Source of the DNA: Sandaracinaceae bacterium | GTDB taxonomy: Bacteria; Myxococcota_A; Polyangia; Polyangiales; Sandaracinaceae | Reading direction: 5' to 3' | NCBI GenBank assembly: GCA_019637095.1 | Contig: JAHBWG010000048.1 | Location: 1-64,000 of the forward strand | Length of the DNA stretch: 64,000 bases | Shown: positions 1-9,200 of the stretch, piece by piece | Position numbering within the stretch: the stretch's first letter is position 1 | Layout: every line of letters begins with the position of its first letter | Made by a program: the position numbers and the translations under genes | Notes under the pieces: model-generated | Told to the model about the DNA's origin: nothing | The model's database searches: none | What the model saw: only the letters and a program-made list of their open reading frames with translations

Positions 1-1
1 G

Positions 2-100
2 CGGCTGCGAGTGCGCGGCACCGCCTCGCACCTCGAGTGGTGGATCGGGCGCACGCCGGTGCTGCAGGTCGAGGGCCGCGAGGTCACGCGGCGGAGGTGA
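2..100 (+). CDS. 3' end of an unidentified gene (partial)
   Basis: The last 32 codons of a reading frame enter from the left edge and end at TGA (98-100). The visible tail is basic and ends in three arginines. It converges on the GMC oxidoreductase gene with only 19 nt between the stops. The fragment is too short to assign a family, and reality rests on an open frame and sensible composition only. Confidence 0.45.
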   Translation, partial: RLRVRGTASHLEWWIGRTPVLQVEGREVTRRR

Positions 101-119
101 CGGATCTTCTCGGCGCCGG

Positions 120-1712
120 TCAGCTCGCGTGCGCCTCGCGCGCGAAGCGGGCCGCGCGGTAGCCGACGAGCATCGAGGGGGCGTTGAGCGCGCTGACCGG
201 GGTGACGGGGATCGCCGAGGCGTCGGCGACGCGCAGGCCCGGCACGCCGCGGACGGCGAGGCGTGCGTCGGCGACCGACTCGCGGTCCTCGCCCATCGCG
301 CAGGTGCCGGCGTAGTGGTACGTCGTCATCACGTTTTGCTTGATCCAGCGCTCGAGCGCGGGCCGGTCCTTGCCGAGCGGGCCCGGGAAGAGCTCGCGGT
401 TGCCCCAGGCGGACAGCGCGGGCGCGGCGGCGATGCGGCGCGCGCGGGCGACGCCGGCGACCATCGTGTCGAGGTCGTCGGGTTCGGCGAAGTAGCCGGG
501 GTCGATGCGCGCGGGCGCGCGCGGGTCGTCGGTGGCGAGCTCGATCCGCCCGCGGCTCTTGGGCTTGCCGAGGATGACGACGATCCCGTAGACGCGCTTC
601 ACTTGCTCGCGCAGCTGCGCCGAGCGGAAGGCGAGCCCGACGCCCGAGCGGATCATCTTCGGGAGGGTGCCCGTCTCGTAGAGGGGCTCCGGCAGGACGA
701 GGCCGGGCAGGATGCGGATCATCGCCTCGCGGAGCGAGCTGCGCGCGGGGTAGAAGACGTAGCAGGTGTCGCTCATGCCGGGGGGCAAGGCGCTCTCCGT
801 GTTCGCGCGATGGAACCCGTAGAGCTGGGGGTGCGCGCAGTCGACCTCTCGGCCGCCGCGGAAGAAGACGCAGACGTTGGGGTGGTCGTGGAGGTTCTCA
901 CCGACCCGCGGCGCCTCGACGAGCGCGGGCAGGCCCGCGCGGCGCAAGCGCTCGGAGGCGCCGATGCCGGAGAGCATCAGCACGCGCGGCGTCTCGAGGG
1001 CGCCCGCGCACATGAGCACCTCGCGGCGCACGGCGACCTCGCGCAGCGCGCCGCCCTCTTCGAAGCGCACGGCGGTGACGCCGCGCTCGCCCAGGACGAG
1101 CCGGTGGACGCGCGCGCCGGTGACGACCACGAGGTTGTCGCGCGCCATCGCGGGGCGCAGGAACCCGACGTACGAGTTGCGGCGGTCGTTCTCCTCGTAG
1201 TTCATCGGCTCGTAGCCGAGGACGCCGCCGAGGTCGCCGTCGTTGAGCGCGTCGCTCCGCCGGAAGCCGGCGGCCTGGGCGGCGTCGAGGCACGCCTCGG
1301 TGAACTCGGTCGGCGGGCGCGGGCGCGGGCGCAGGCGCGCCTCGATCGCCGCGAAGTCCGGCGTCACGTCGGGCCAGCGCCAGCCGCGCGGCCACTCGTC
1401 GTAGTCGAGCGCGCTGCCGCGCGTGTAGACCATCGCGTTGATCGCGCCCGAGCCGCCGATGCCGCGCCCCGAGCCCATGAAGAGGCGGCGGTCGCCCCAG
1501 CGCGGGTCGACCACGCTGAAGCGCTCCGCGACGAGCGCGTCGTTCGCGAACGCGTCCTTGTACCCGTCGGCGCGCAGCGTCTCGGGGTGGTCCTCCGCGC
1601 GCGCGCCCATCTCGAGCAACAGGACACGCGCGCGCGGGTCCTCGGAGAGCTCCGCCGCCGCGACGCAGCCGGCGCTGCCGCCGCCCACCACCACGTAGTC
1701 GAACGCGTCCAT
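120..1712 (-). CDS. GMC-family FAD-dependent oxidoreductase (choline dehydrogenase/alcohol oxidase type)
   Basis: This 530-residue flavoprotein has an N-terminal FAD-binding GGGSAG (about residues 10-15) followed by a Glu-ended second strand (LLLEMGAR). The GMC signature GSGRGIGGSGAINAMVYTRG follows the Rossmann region. The C-terminal catalytic part has TYHYAGTCAMG, holding the active His, and VSALNAPSMLVG, holding the usual second His/Asn position (Asn here). GMC enzymes oxidise alcohols to aldehydes or ketones with FAD; cholesterol oxidases are members. It is the last gene of the leftward sterol unit, 6 nt after the aldehyde dehydrogenase. By inference it oxidises a sterol hydroxyl or hydroxymethyl group; the substrate cannot be read from the sequence. 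No signal peptide is visible. Confidence 0.9.
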   Translation of the reverse strand: MDAFDYVVVGGGSAGCVAAAELSEDPRARVLLLEMGARAEDHPETLRADGYKDAFANDALVAERFSVVDPRWGDRRLFMGSGRGIGGSGAINAMVYTRGSALDYDEWPRGWRWPDVTPDFAAIEARLRPRPRPPTEFTEACLDAAQAAGFRRSDALNDGDLGGVLGYEPMNYEENDRRNSYVGFLRPAMARDNLVVVTGARVHRLVLGERGVTAVRFEEGGALREVAVRREVLMCAGALETPRVLMLSGIGASERLRRAGLPALVEAPRVGENLHDHPNVCVFFRGGREVDCAHPQLYGFHRANTESALPPGMSDTCYVFYPARSSLREAMIRILPGLVLPEPLYETGTLPKMIRSGVGLAFRSAQLREQVKRVYGIVVILGKPKSRGRIELATDDPRAPARIDPGYFAEPDDLDTMVAGVARARRIAAAPALSAWGNRELFPGPLGKDRPALERWIKQNVMTTYHYAGTCAMGEDRESVADARLAVRGVPGLRVADASAIPVTPVSALNAPSMLVGYRAARFAREAHAS

Positions 1713-1718
1713 GGTGGC

Positions 1719-3302
1719 TCAGGAGCGGAGCGCGCGCGCGAGCTCGAGGGCCGCCTTGGCCTTGCCGCTCAGGGACGGCTGGTAGAGCAGGCGCAGCGCG
1801 CCGCGCACGAGCGGGTAGGTCTTCGGATCGCTCGGGTAGATCTTCGCCGGCATGTGCAGCGGGAACCGATCTTCGAGGATCGCCTTGACGTTGGTGCACG
1901 CGCGCAGCCCCTCGCGGCCGTTGAGGCGCCCGAAGCCGGACGCGTCGACGCCGCCGAACGGGAGGTCCTGCGCCATGTACGTGAAGCCGAAGTCGTTGAT
2001 GGTGCACGAGCCGACGCGCAGCGCCTCGGCGATCTTGCGCGCGCGCGCGGGGCTCCGGCTCATCACCGTGGAGCCCAGGCCGAAGCGGGTGCGGTTCGCG
2101 AGCGCGATGGCTTCGTCGTCGTCACGCACGCGCATGACCACCATCACGGGGCCGAAGAGCTCTTCGTTCGCGATGGGCATGTCGGGCGTGACGCCGACGA
2201 GGACGGTCGGCTCGTAGAAGCGCCCGCGCGCGCGATCCGCGCGCCCGCCGCACAGCGCGCGCGCGCCGCGCGACACGGCGTCGGACACGAGCCGCTCGAT
2301 CAGCGCGAGCTGCTCGTCGCTGACGATGGCGCCGACGTCGGCCGGCGCCTCGAGCGCGGCGCCGATGCGCATCGCCGAGGCGTGATCCGTCACGCGCGCG
2401 ACGAACTCGTCGTAGAGACGCTCGTGCACGAGCACGCGCTCGGCGGCCATGCAGCTCTGGCCCGCGGAGATGAACACGCCCGCGAGCGCGGCGTGGACCG
2501 CCTGCTCGAGGTGGGCGTCCTCGCAGACGATGAACGCGTCCTTGCCGCCGAGCTCGAGGACGACCGGCGTGAGGTGCTCGACGCTGCCCTCGAGGATGCG
2601 GCGGCCGTTCTCGACCGAGCCGGTGAACACGACCTTGTCGACGCCCGAGCGCACGAGCGCGGCGCCGGTCGCGCCGAAGCCGTTGACGATGCGGACGGTG
2701 TCGCGCGGGTAGCCGAGCGCGTCGAAGGCCTCGTCGAGGATGCGCTGGAAGCGCGCCGCCGACCACGCGACCTGCTCGGAGACCTTCACGACGACCGCGT
2801 TGCCCGCGAAGAGCGCCGGGATCGTCGGGCCGAGCACGTTCTGGAGCGGGTAGTTCCACGGGCAGATCACGCCGATCACGCCGAGCGGCTGGTAGAGCAC
2901 CGTCGCGCGCTTGTGCAGGAACAGACCCGAGGACATGCGCTCGGGCGCGAGGTGCTTCTCGCCGTGCGCGATCGTCCAGCGGAGCTTCTCGCACACCGGC
3001 CAGATCTCGCCCATGAGCGCGTTGTCGAGCGTCTTGCCCGAGTCGCGCACGACGATCCGCGCGAGCTCGTCCGCGTGATCGAGCAGGTGGGCCATGACGT
3101 GGGCGCAGAGCGCGCGGCGGGTCTCGAAGCTCGAGGCGCCCCAGCGCGCCTGCGCGACGCGCGCGCGGGCGACCGCGTCGCGCACCGCGTCGGGGCCGTC
3201 GACCGGCACGCGGCCGAGCGGGGCGAGGGTGGCGGGCTCGACGCACTCGATGACGTCGGGCGAGGCGGGCGGCGTGGCGAGGTGGGCGGCGGTCGTGGGC
3301 AT
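1719..3302 (-). CDS. NAD(P)-dependent aldehyde dehydrogenase
   Basis: This 527-residue ALDH superfamily enzyme has the usual order: PWNYPLQN (about 148-155), the nucleotide-binding GFGATG...VVFTGS region (about 208-229), the catalytic base in VLELGGKDAF (Glu250) and the nucleophile in SAGQSCMAAERV (Cys284). A C-terminal extension of about 45 residues beyond the usual end carries a hydrophobic, basic stretch. This recalls the tail of the ALDH22/Msc7-like branch, so membrane association is possible. The ATG lies 8 nt after the CYP51-ferredoxin stop and the stop lies 6 nt before the GMC start, so co-transcription is likely. Together the GMC enzyme and this ALDH could take an alcohol to a carboxylate; a sterol methyl group is an inferred substrate. 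Confidence 0.9.
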   Translation of the reverse strand: MPTTAAHLATPPASPDVIECVEPATLAPLGRVPVDGPDAVRDAVARARVAQARWGASSFETRRALCAHVMAHLLDHADELARIVVRDSGKTLDNALMGEIWPVCEKLRWTIAHGEKHLAPERMSSGLFLHKRATVLYQPLGVIGVICPWNYPLQNVLGPTIPALFAGNAVVVKVSEQVAWSAARFQRILDEAFDALGYPRDTVRIVNGFGATGAALVRSGVDKVVFTGSVENGRRILEGSVEHLTPVVLELGGKDAFIVCEDAHLEQAVHAALAGVFISAGQSCMAAERVLVHERLYDEFVARVTDHASAMRIGAALEAPADVGAIVSDEQLALIERLVSDAVSRGARALCGGRADRARGRFYEPTVLVGVTPDMPIANEELFGPVMVVMRVRDDDEAIALANRTRFGLGSTVMSRSPARARKIAEALRVGSCTINDFGFTYMAQDLPFGGVDASGFGRLNGREGLRACTNVKAILEDRFPLHMPAKIYPSDPKTYPLVRGALRLLYQPSLSGKAKAALELARALRS

Positions 3303-3310
3303 GGGCGGTC

Positions 3311-4993
3311 TCAGTGGAAGGGGCACGCGCTCGCCGCGGCCGGGGCCTCGTGGAGCACGATGGTGCGCTGCGGGCAGTAGCGCGCCGCGGCGCGGACCGC
3401 GGCGTGGTGCTGCGGGTCGGGGCGGTCGGTGAGGAGCGCGACCTTGCCGTCGTCGCCGAGGGTGAACACCTCGGGCGCCTCGCCGACGCAGACGGCGTGT
3501 CCCTGGCAAAGGTCCTTGTCGAGCGTGATGCGCAACGAGGCCTGCGGCGCCGCCGGCTCCGGCGACGGATCGGGGAGCGTCTGGGGCGTCGGCGTGAGCG
3601 CCTGAGGGACCGTCACCGACGCGCGCGCGAGCGCGCGGCGGCGGTAACGCAGCCTGCACGGCTCCGACGGACCGATCACGAGCCCGTGGAAGTCGGGCCG
3701 CACGTCCTCGGTCACGAGCTCGAGCTCGTAGCGGCGCAGCAGCGTCGCGAGGATGGCCTTGACCTGCAGGAGCGCGAACGCGTTGCCCATGCACTTGTGG
3801 CGGCCGCCGCCGAACGCGATGAACGCCCACGCGTTCGCGTCCTCGCTGCGCGGCGGCGCGAAGCGGTCCGGGTCGAACGCGAGCGGGTGCGCGAAGTGCT
3901 CCGGCATGCGGTGCGCGACCGTCGGCGACACGAGCAGCCAGGTGCCCTTCGGCAGGTGGTGGCCGCCGTAGGAGAAGTCCTGCATCGCCACGCGGATGAG
4001 CATGAAGAGCGGCGGGTAGAGGCGCAGCGCCTCCTTCACCGCGTTCTCGGTCACCGGGATCGAGCGCAGCGTCGCGTAGCTCGTCGTGCCGTCCTCGCCG
4101 TAGGTCCCGTCGAGCTCTTCGATCACGCGGCGCAGGTACGCGGGGTGGCGGCACAGCTCGACGAGCGTCCACGCGGTGGTCACCGAGCTCGTGTGGTGGC
4201 CCGCGAACATCGCCGCGAGCAGCATCCCGGTGATCTCGTCGTGGGTGAGCGCGCGCCCGTTGGAGTAGCGCGCCTCCATCAGCGTCTGCAGGAAGTCCTC
4301 GCCGGTCCGGCCCGAGGCGACGCGCGCGTCGATGATGCCGCCGATGAGCTCGACGAGCCGCGCGCGCGCCCGGTCGCGCTGGCGGAACGCCGGGATCGGC
4401 AGGTGCGCGTTGATGTAGGCGAGGGGCGTCACGCCGCGCTCGAGGTCGTGGTAGATGCGCGCGAACTCGTCGGTCATCCCCTTGCGGAACTCGGCGCCGA
4501 GCAGGCAGTGGCTCGACGTGAAGTTCGTCAGCACGCGGCAGTAGTCGACGACGTCGAGCTCTCCCTCGTCGCCCCAGCCCGCGATGCTCTCCTGCACCTC
4601 CTCGAGGATCGTCTCGCCGTAGGTGCGCATCCGCGCGTCCTTGAGCGCCGGCAGGAGCATCTTGAACTGCTCCGCCATGACGTCGTGCGGTGCGTCGTAG
4701 ACCATCCCCTCGCCGAACACGGGGGTCATGATCTTGTACGCCTCGCGCGGATCGAGGACCGCGTCCTTCGCGCGGAAGACGGCCTCGTGCGCCGTGGGGC
4801 CGAAGAGCGCGACCATGCGGCGCCCGGCGACGTCGATCGCGGCGACCTCCCCGTGCTCGCGGTGCGCGCGCTCGAGCAGGCCGATGGTCGAGCGCACGAA
4901 CTCGACGGTGTGGCCGACGAGCGGCAGGCCGCCCGAGAGGAGCGGCGCCTCGGTGAGGCCGGGCGGCGTGGGCTTGGCTTGGCGGAGCAGCAT
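3311..4993 (-). CDS. cyp51: Sterol 14-alpha-demethylase (CYP51) fused to a [3Fe-4S]-type ferredoxin
   Basis: Residues 1 to about 452 are a CYP51: the I-helix has AGHHTSS (264-270), the CYP51 hallmark, with ExxR at EALR (321-324) and the haem ligand in FGGGRHKCMG (Cys401). The B' region reads PVFGEGMVYDAP, as in bacterial CYP51s. A Pro/Ala linker (about 454-485) leads to a ferredoxin domain with CQGHAVC (Cys496, Cys502) and a final Cys-Pro (Cys540), the pattern of P450-partner ferredoxins. CYP51 removes the 14-alpha methyl of lanosterol-type sterols in three oxidations; the fused ferredoxin presumably delivers electrons. A CYP51-ferredoxin fusion is known from Methylococcus capsulatus. The ATG overlaps the upstream stop by one base (TGATG), indicating translational coupling. 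Confidence 0.96.
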   Translation of the reverse strand: MLLRQAKPTPPGLTEAPLLSGGLPLVGHTVEFVRSTIGLLERAHREHGEVAAIDVAGRRMVALFGPTAHEAVFRAKDAVLDPREAYKIMTPVFGEGMVYDAPHDVMAEQFKMLLPALKDARMRTYGETILEEVQESIAGWGDEGELDVVDYCRVLTNFTSSHCLLGAEFRKGMTDEFARIYHDLERGVTPLAYINAHLPIPAFRQRDRARARLVELIGGIIDARVASGRTGEDFLQTLMEARYSNGRALTHDEITGMLLAAMFAGHHTSSVTTAWTLVELCRHPAYLRRVIEELDGTYGEDGTTSYATLRSIPVTENAVKEALRLYPPLFMLIRVAMQDFSYGGHHLPKGTWLLVSPTVAHRMPEHFAHPLAFDPDRFAPPRSEDANAWAFIAFGGGRHKCMGNAFALLQVKAILATLLRRYELELVTEDVRPDFHGLVIGPSEPCRLRYRRRALARASVTVPQALTPTPQTLPDPSPEPAAPQASLRITLDKDLCQGHAVCVGEAPEVFTLGDDGKVALLTDRPDPQHHAAVRAAARYCPQRTIVLHEAPAAASACPFH

Positions 4994-5703
4994 CAGATGG
5001 ACGTCCGAAAGACGATGTCGGGGAGGGGGGTCACGGACGCGTAGTTGTGGCCGTGCTTGTTGAGGTGGTGCTTGTGGTGCTTGAGCGTGAGGTAGTTGAT
5101 GACGCCGAAGCCCGGGTACGGGAAGCGCATCCCCGAGTGGATGATGATGTGGAGCGTCGAGTAGACGAAGAACACGACCGCGAAGGCGGTCCAGTGGATC
5201 GGCCCGACGAGCGCGGTGACCGCCATCAGGAGGCCGAGCCCGGCGAGCATCTCGATCGGCGACAGGTACAGGCTCTCGAGCGCGCTCGGGAAGCGCACGC
5301 GGTGATGCACCTCGTGCACGAGCGGCATCAGCGCGCGGACGTGCAGGAGCCGGTGCATGAAGTAGTAGGCGAAGTCGTAGACGAAGAGGATGCCCAGGCC
5401 CTGGAGCACCGGCACCCACCACGCCGTCGGCGCGGTGCTCACCGTCCACGGCGCGAGCCCGTACACGAGCGCCACCGTCGCGAGCGACGAGAGCAGCCCC
5501 GTCGTCGCCACCGTCCAGCGGTAGTTCGCCTGGCTCACCTTCATCTTCATCGGCGCGCGCAAGAGGTATTGCGCGAAGCGCGGCGAGCGGTACGCCCAGG
5601 AGAGCCCCGCGAGCAGCACCGCGTCGAGCAGGAGCGTCACGCCGATCGCGACGTGGAACGGCACGTGATCGAGCAGGTGCGCCGAGATCGTGGCCGGGTC
5701 CAT
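4993..5703 (-). CDS. Sterol desaturase / C4-methyl oxidase family di-iron membrane enzyme
   Basis: This 236-residue protein of the fatty-acid-hydroxylase superfamily has about four hydrophobic segments and three His clusters: HRLLH (117-121), HEVHH (130-134) and KHHKHH (208-213). These bind the di-iron centre used for O2-dependent hydroxylation or desaturation. By eye the distal part (HSGMRFPY, then HNYASVTPLPDIVF) resembles the HSG...NYAS...D.IFGT region of ERG25-type C4-methyl oxidases more than ERG3 C5-desaturases, but the short length leaves this open. It overlaps both neighbours by one base (TGATG at each end), between the ERG2-like isomerase and CYP51. A sterol substrate is very likely from context; the position attacked is not determined. 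Confidence 0.85.
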   Translation of the reverse strand: MDPATISAHLLDHVPFHVAIGVTLLLDAVLLAGLSWAYRSPRFAQYLLRAPMKMKVSQANYRWTVATTGLLSSLATVALVYGLAPWTVSTAPTAWWVPVLQGLGILFVYDFAYYFMHRLLHVRALMPLVHEVHHRVRFPSALESLYLSPIEMLAGLGLLMAVTALVGPIHWTAFAVVFFVYSTLHIIIHSGMRFPYPGFGVINYLTLKHHKHHLNKHGHNYASVTPLPDIVFRTSI

Positions 5704-6260
5704 CAGACCTTCCCCCGCAGGAGGTTCTTGACGACCGCCTCGGTGTAGACTCCGACCGTGCGGCCGAGCGCGCTGACGTCGAGCGTGGAGAAGAGGCCGT
5801 CCGCGAAGCCGAAGGGGAGCATCGCGGGGATGATGCCGCGCGCGTACTCGAGCGCGAAGCAGCCCTCGGGCATCTTGTAGCCCTCGGCGGTGCCCGGCTC
5901 GAGCACGTGCAGGTCGCCGGGCCGGTAGACGCGCTTCTCGAGCTCGCCCTCGGCGTACGCCCACTGCTCGCCCTCGAGGATGAAGAAGAAGTCCTTGGCG
6001 TAGAAGCGGCCCGAGTGCCCCTCGGTGCCGATCGGGCTGCCGAAGATCATCACGTACTCGGTGATCGACGCGTGCAGCACGAGCATCTGCCCCATCGCGC
6101 CGCCGGCGTTGTTGAAGATCCAGCGGTCGTGCTCGAGGATGTGGCCGGGGTAGCGCGCCGCGAGCGCGGCGCGGATGTCGGCGATCATCTTCGGCACCGG
6201 CTGGCCGATCGCCTCGCGCACGATGCCGTGCAGGACGTCCGGGTCGAACAGATGGCTCAC
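5703..6260 (-). CDS. ERG2/sigma-1-receptor family sterol Delta8-Delta7 isomerase
   Basis: This 185-residue protein matches the cupin-like ERG2/sigma-1 receptor fold along its length: FNNAGGAMGQMLVLHASITE (49-68), then YVMIFGS, GTEGHSGRFYAKD, YRPGDLHVLEPG and LEYARGIIPAMLPFGFADG. The two acidic residues essential in this family (Asp126 and Glu172 of human sigma-1) align with Asp90 and Glu138. ERG2 moves the C8 double bond to C7 during ergosterol synthesis. The eukaryotic N-terminal membrane helix is absent. The start is GTG: its GTGA overlaps the upstream TGA by 4 nt, with GGAAGTGAG as ribosome site inside the previous gene. The stop overlaps the next start by one base. Bacterial members are unusual to my knowledge. 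Confidence 0.9.
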   Translation of the reverse strand: MSHLFDPDVLHGIVREAIGQPVPKMIADIRAALAARYPGHILEHDRWIFNNAGGAMGQMLVLHASITEYVMIFGSPIGTEGHSGRFYAKDFFFILEGEQWAYAEGELEKRVYRPGDLHVLEPGTAEGYKMPEGCFALEYARGIIPAMLPFGFADGLFSTLDVSALGRTVGVYTEAVVKNLLRGKV

Positions 6261-9200
6261 GACAAGCTCACTTCCCTGCGCGCCGGGCGCGCCCTCTCGA
6301 AGAGGCGCGCGTAGCGCGCGCGCAGCGCGGCGTCGTCCTCGGCGAGCGTCATGCACTCGGCGATGATCGCCTCGACCTCCTCGCGCGCGATCTTCACCGG
6401 CGCGCCCGGGACGAACATCGCGTCGTTGCCCTCCGCGAGCGCCAGCGTGCGCGCCGCCATGAACAGCGGGAGCAGACAGAACAGGCGGATCGCGCGCTCG
6501 GACGCGGGGACGAGCAGCGTGTACTCGAGCGCCGAGTCGAGCCGCGCGCGCGCGAGGCCGAACACCGGGCGCACCGCGGCGTGCGCGCGGCGGCGGTGCC
6601 GCGGGTCGGCGAGCTGCGCGGGCGCGAGGCCCTGGCGCGCGCACTCGACGCGCGGGACGAACGTCACGCCGCGGGCGAGGTCGTCCGTCACGTCCTTGAG
6701 GATGTTCGTGAGCTGCAGGCCCGTCGCGAAGCCCTCGGCGTGATCGCGCAGCGCGATCGCGACCTCGCCGTCCGGGTCCTCGCCGAGGTGCGCGACGAAC
6801 AGATCGGTGAGCAGGTGCCCGACCGTGCCGGCGACGTAGTAGCAGTAGCGCTCGAGGTCCCCGACCGTGTCGAGCGCCGCGACGCCGTCGGCGGCGGGCC
6901 GGCGGTGGGTGTAGAGGCACATCCCGCGCGCCATCTCGCCGATCCAGCGCGTCGAGCTCGCGCGGGTCGCCTCGTCCTGCGACGCGTAGACGCGCATCAC
7001 CCGGCCGAGCTCGCGCGCGAGCGAGAGCTCCGCGTCGTCGCCGTCGATCGCGCGGAGCGCGCGCGCGAAGGGCTCCGGGTCCGCGCCGTCCTCGAGCACC
7101 GCACAGAACTGGGCGAAGAGCGCGTCCTTGTCCGCGGCCGGCACCGCGACGTGATCCTCGACCGTGTCGGCGATGCGGCAGAGGAGGTAGCCGAGCGTCA
7201 CCGCCACCTCGAGCTTGGGCGGCAAGAGCTCGATCGGCCTCGCGAAGGTGCGCGAGACCTCGCCGAGCGCCCTCTTGCAGAAGACCCAGTCCGCGCGCAG
7301 CGCGTCGTCGATCGGCGCGCGCGCGTCCGGCCTCTTGCGCCGGGCGCGGCGCCGCGGCGCGTCGGCCCGCCGCGCGTCGTACGCCGCGAGCGCCTCCACG
7401 ATCTCGCGGGTCAGGCGCCAGTCGTCGTCGCGGCGCGCGGCGAGCGCGCGGGCGGCGCCGGCGATCGCGTCCTGCGAGGCGGCGCCGGCGATCGAGAGCG
7501 CCCGCAGCCCGCGCGCGGTCTCGATCGGGTGCTCGCTCGGGTCGAGCGCGTCGAGCAGCCAGCGCACCGCGCGGCGCGGCGTCGGGTCGCCCGGGTGCAC
7601 GCCCGCCGCGAGGAGCGCCTCGAGCGCCCACGCGGTGCGCGAGAGGTCGCCGAAGCTGCCGTCCTCGCGCGCGGCGCCCTCCACCCACGCGGCGGCGCGC
7701 GCGAGCGCGTGCTCCACGTGCGCGTAGGGCGCGCCGCGCCGCGCCACCGCGTCGAGCGCGCGGCACGCGAGCGAGGTCAGCTCGAGCTCGGCCGCCGCGT
7801 CGGGCGACGCCGCGACCTCGCGGTTGCGCGCGAAGCCGCCGCTCGCGCTCTGGCAGTCGAGCAGCGCGCGGACCCCCTCGGCGTGCGCGGCGATCGGGAC
7901 CTCGTCCCAGGACGCGCCGTCGAGCAGCACCAGGTGCAGCTCGGCGAGGTGGCGGCACGCGGGCTCGCCCGCGAGCAGGCGCGGGAAGCCGTCCGTCGCG
8001 AGGCGGCGGCGGCCGAGCGTCATGCGCGCCGCCATGCCGACCCGCATCGGCGCCGCGAGGATCGCGCGCATGCACGAGAGCGCGGGGCCCGCGAGCGCGG
8101 CGTCGGGGACCTCGCCGATCTGCGTCGCGATGCGCTCGAGCTCGCGCAAGAGGACCTTCGCGCCGTCGTCGATCGCCGCGCCGAGCGAGACCTCGGCGGC
8201 GGGCGCCGCGCGCTCGGGCCGCTCGCGCTCGACCGGCGCGACGACCGGCGCCGCCGTCGGCACGAGCGCCGCGAGCTGCGGGATGGGGTGCGTCGTGGAG
8301 CTCCTCGCGCGCACCGCGGCGTCGAGCCGCGACGGAACGACGAGCGCGGCGGGCCACTGCATCCACTCGCCGAAGCCGGCGAGGCGCGAGAGGCTGCGCT
8401 CGCCCGAGAGCGCGCCGCCGACCGCCTGCGCGGCGATCTTGAGGAACGCGGAGCCGAAGCTCCAGCGGCTCGGGTCGGCGCCGGCGAGGATGTCCATCGT
8501 GCGGCGGCGCTCGTGCGGCTCGGCGCGCAGCGTGCGGAACATCGCGCGGCGGATCGCGGTCGCGCTCGGATCGTCGCGGCGGAAGCAGTGGTAGAGCGCG
8601 TTCGAGAGCAGCTCGGGCACGTAGCTGCGCCGCGCCGCCGCGTACGCCGCGAGGTCCTCGCACTCGGCGCTCGCGCGCGCGTCGCCGAGGCCGAGCGTCA
8701 TCCCCATCGCGGTCATCGGGTGCACGTGCCCGACCGCGTCGCCGAGCAGCCACGCGTCGCCCTCGCCGAAGGTCGTGCGCGGGCGGAAGCGGTTGATCGC
8801 CCAGCCGCTCGGGCCGCGCTCGAGCGCCGTCCGCAGCGGGCCGCGCAGCGCCTCCGGCACGACGGGCGCGAAGCCCGCCCACAGCGCCTCGAGCGAGCGC
8901 GCGCGCGGGCCGAGCGCGATCGGCACGTCGAGGCAGCCGCGGATCGTGGTGTCGCTCACCCGGTAGAAGAGCGCGGGGCCGGGGCCGCCGAGCACGAGGT
9001 GCCCGAAGCCCTCGAACGGCAGCTCCACGTCGCGCAGCTCGACCGCGGCCATGTACGACAGCGGCGCGCTCTCGCCCTCGTCGCGCCCGAGGCTCTTGCG
9101 CACCGTCGAGCGCCGCCCGTCCGCGCCGAGCACGCGCCCGGCGCGCACCTCGCGGGCGCTCGCGCGCCGTCGATCCTCGACCGAGACGAGCGCGCCCTCG

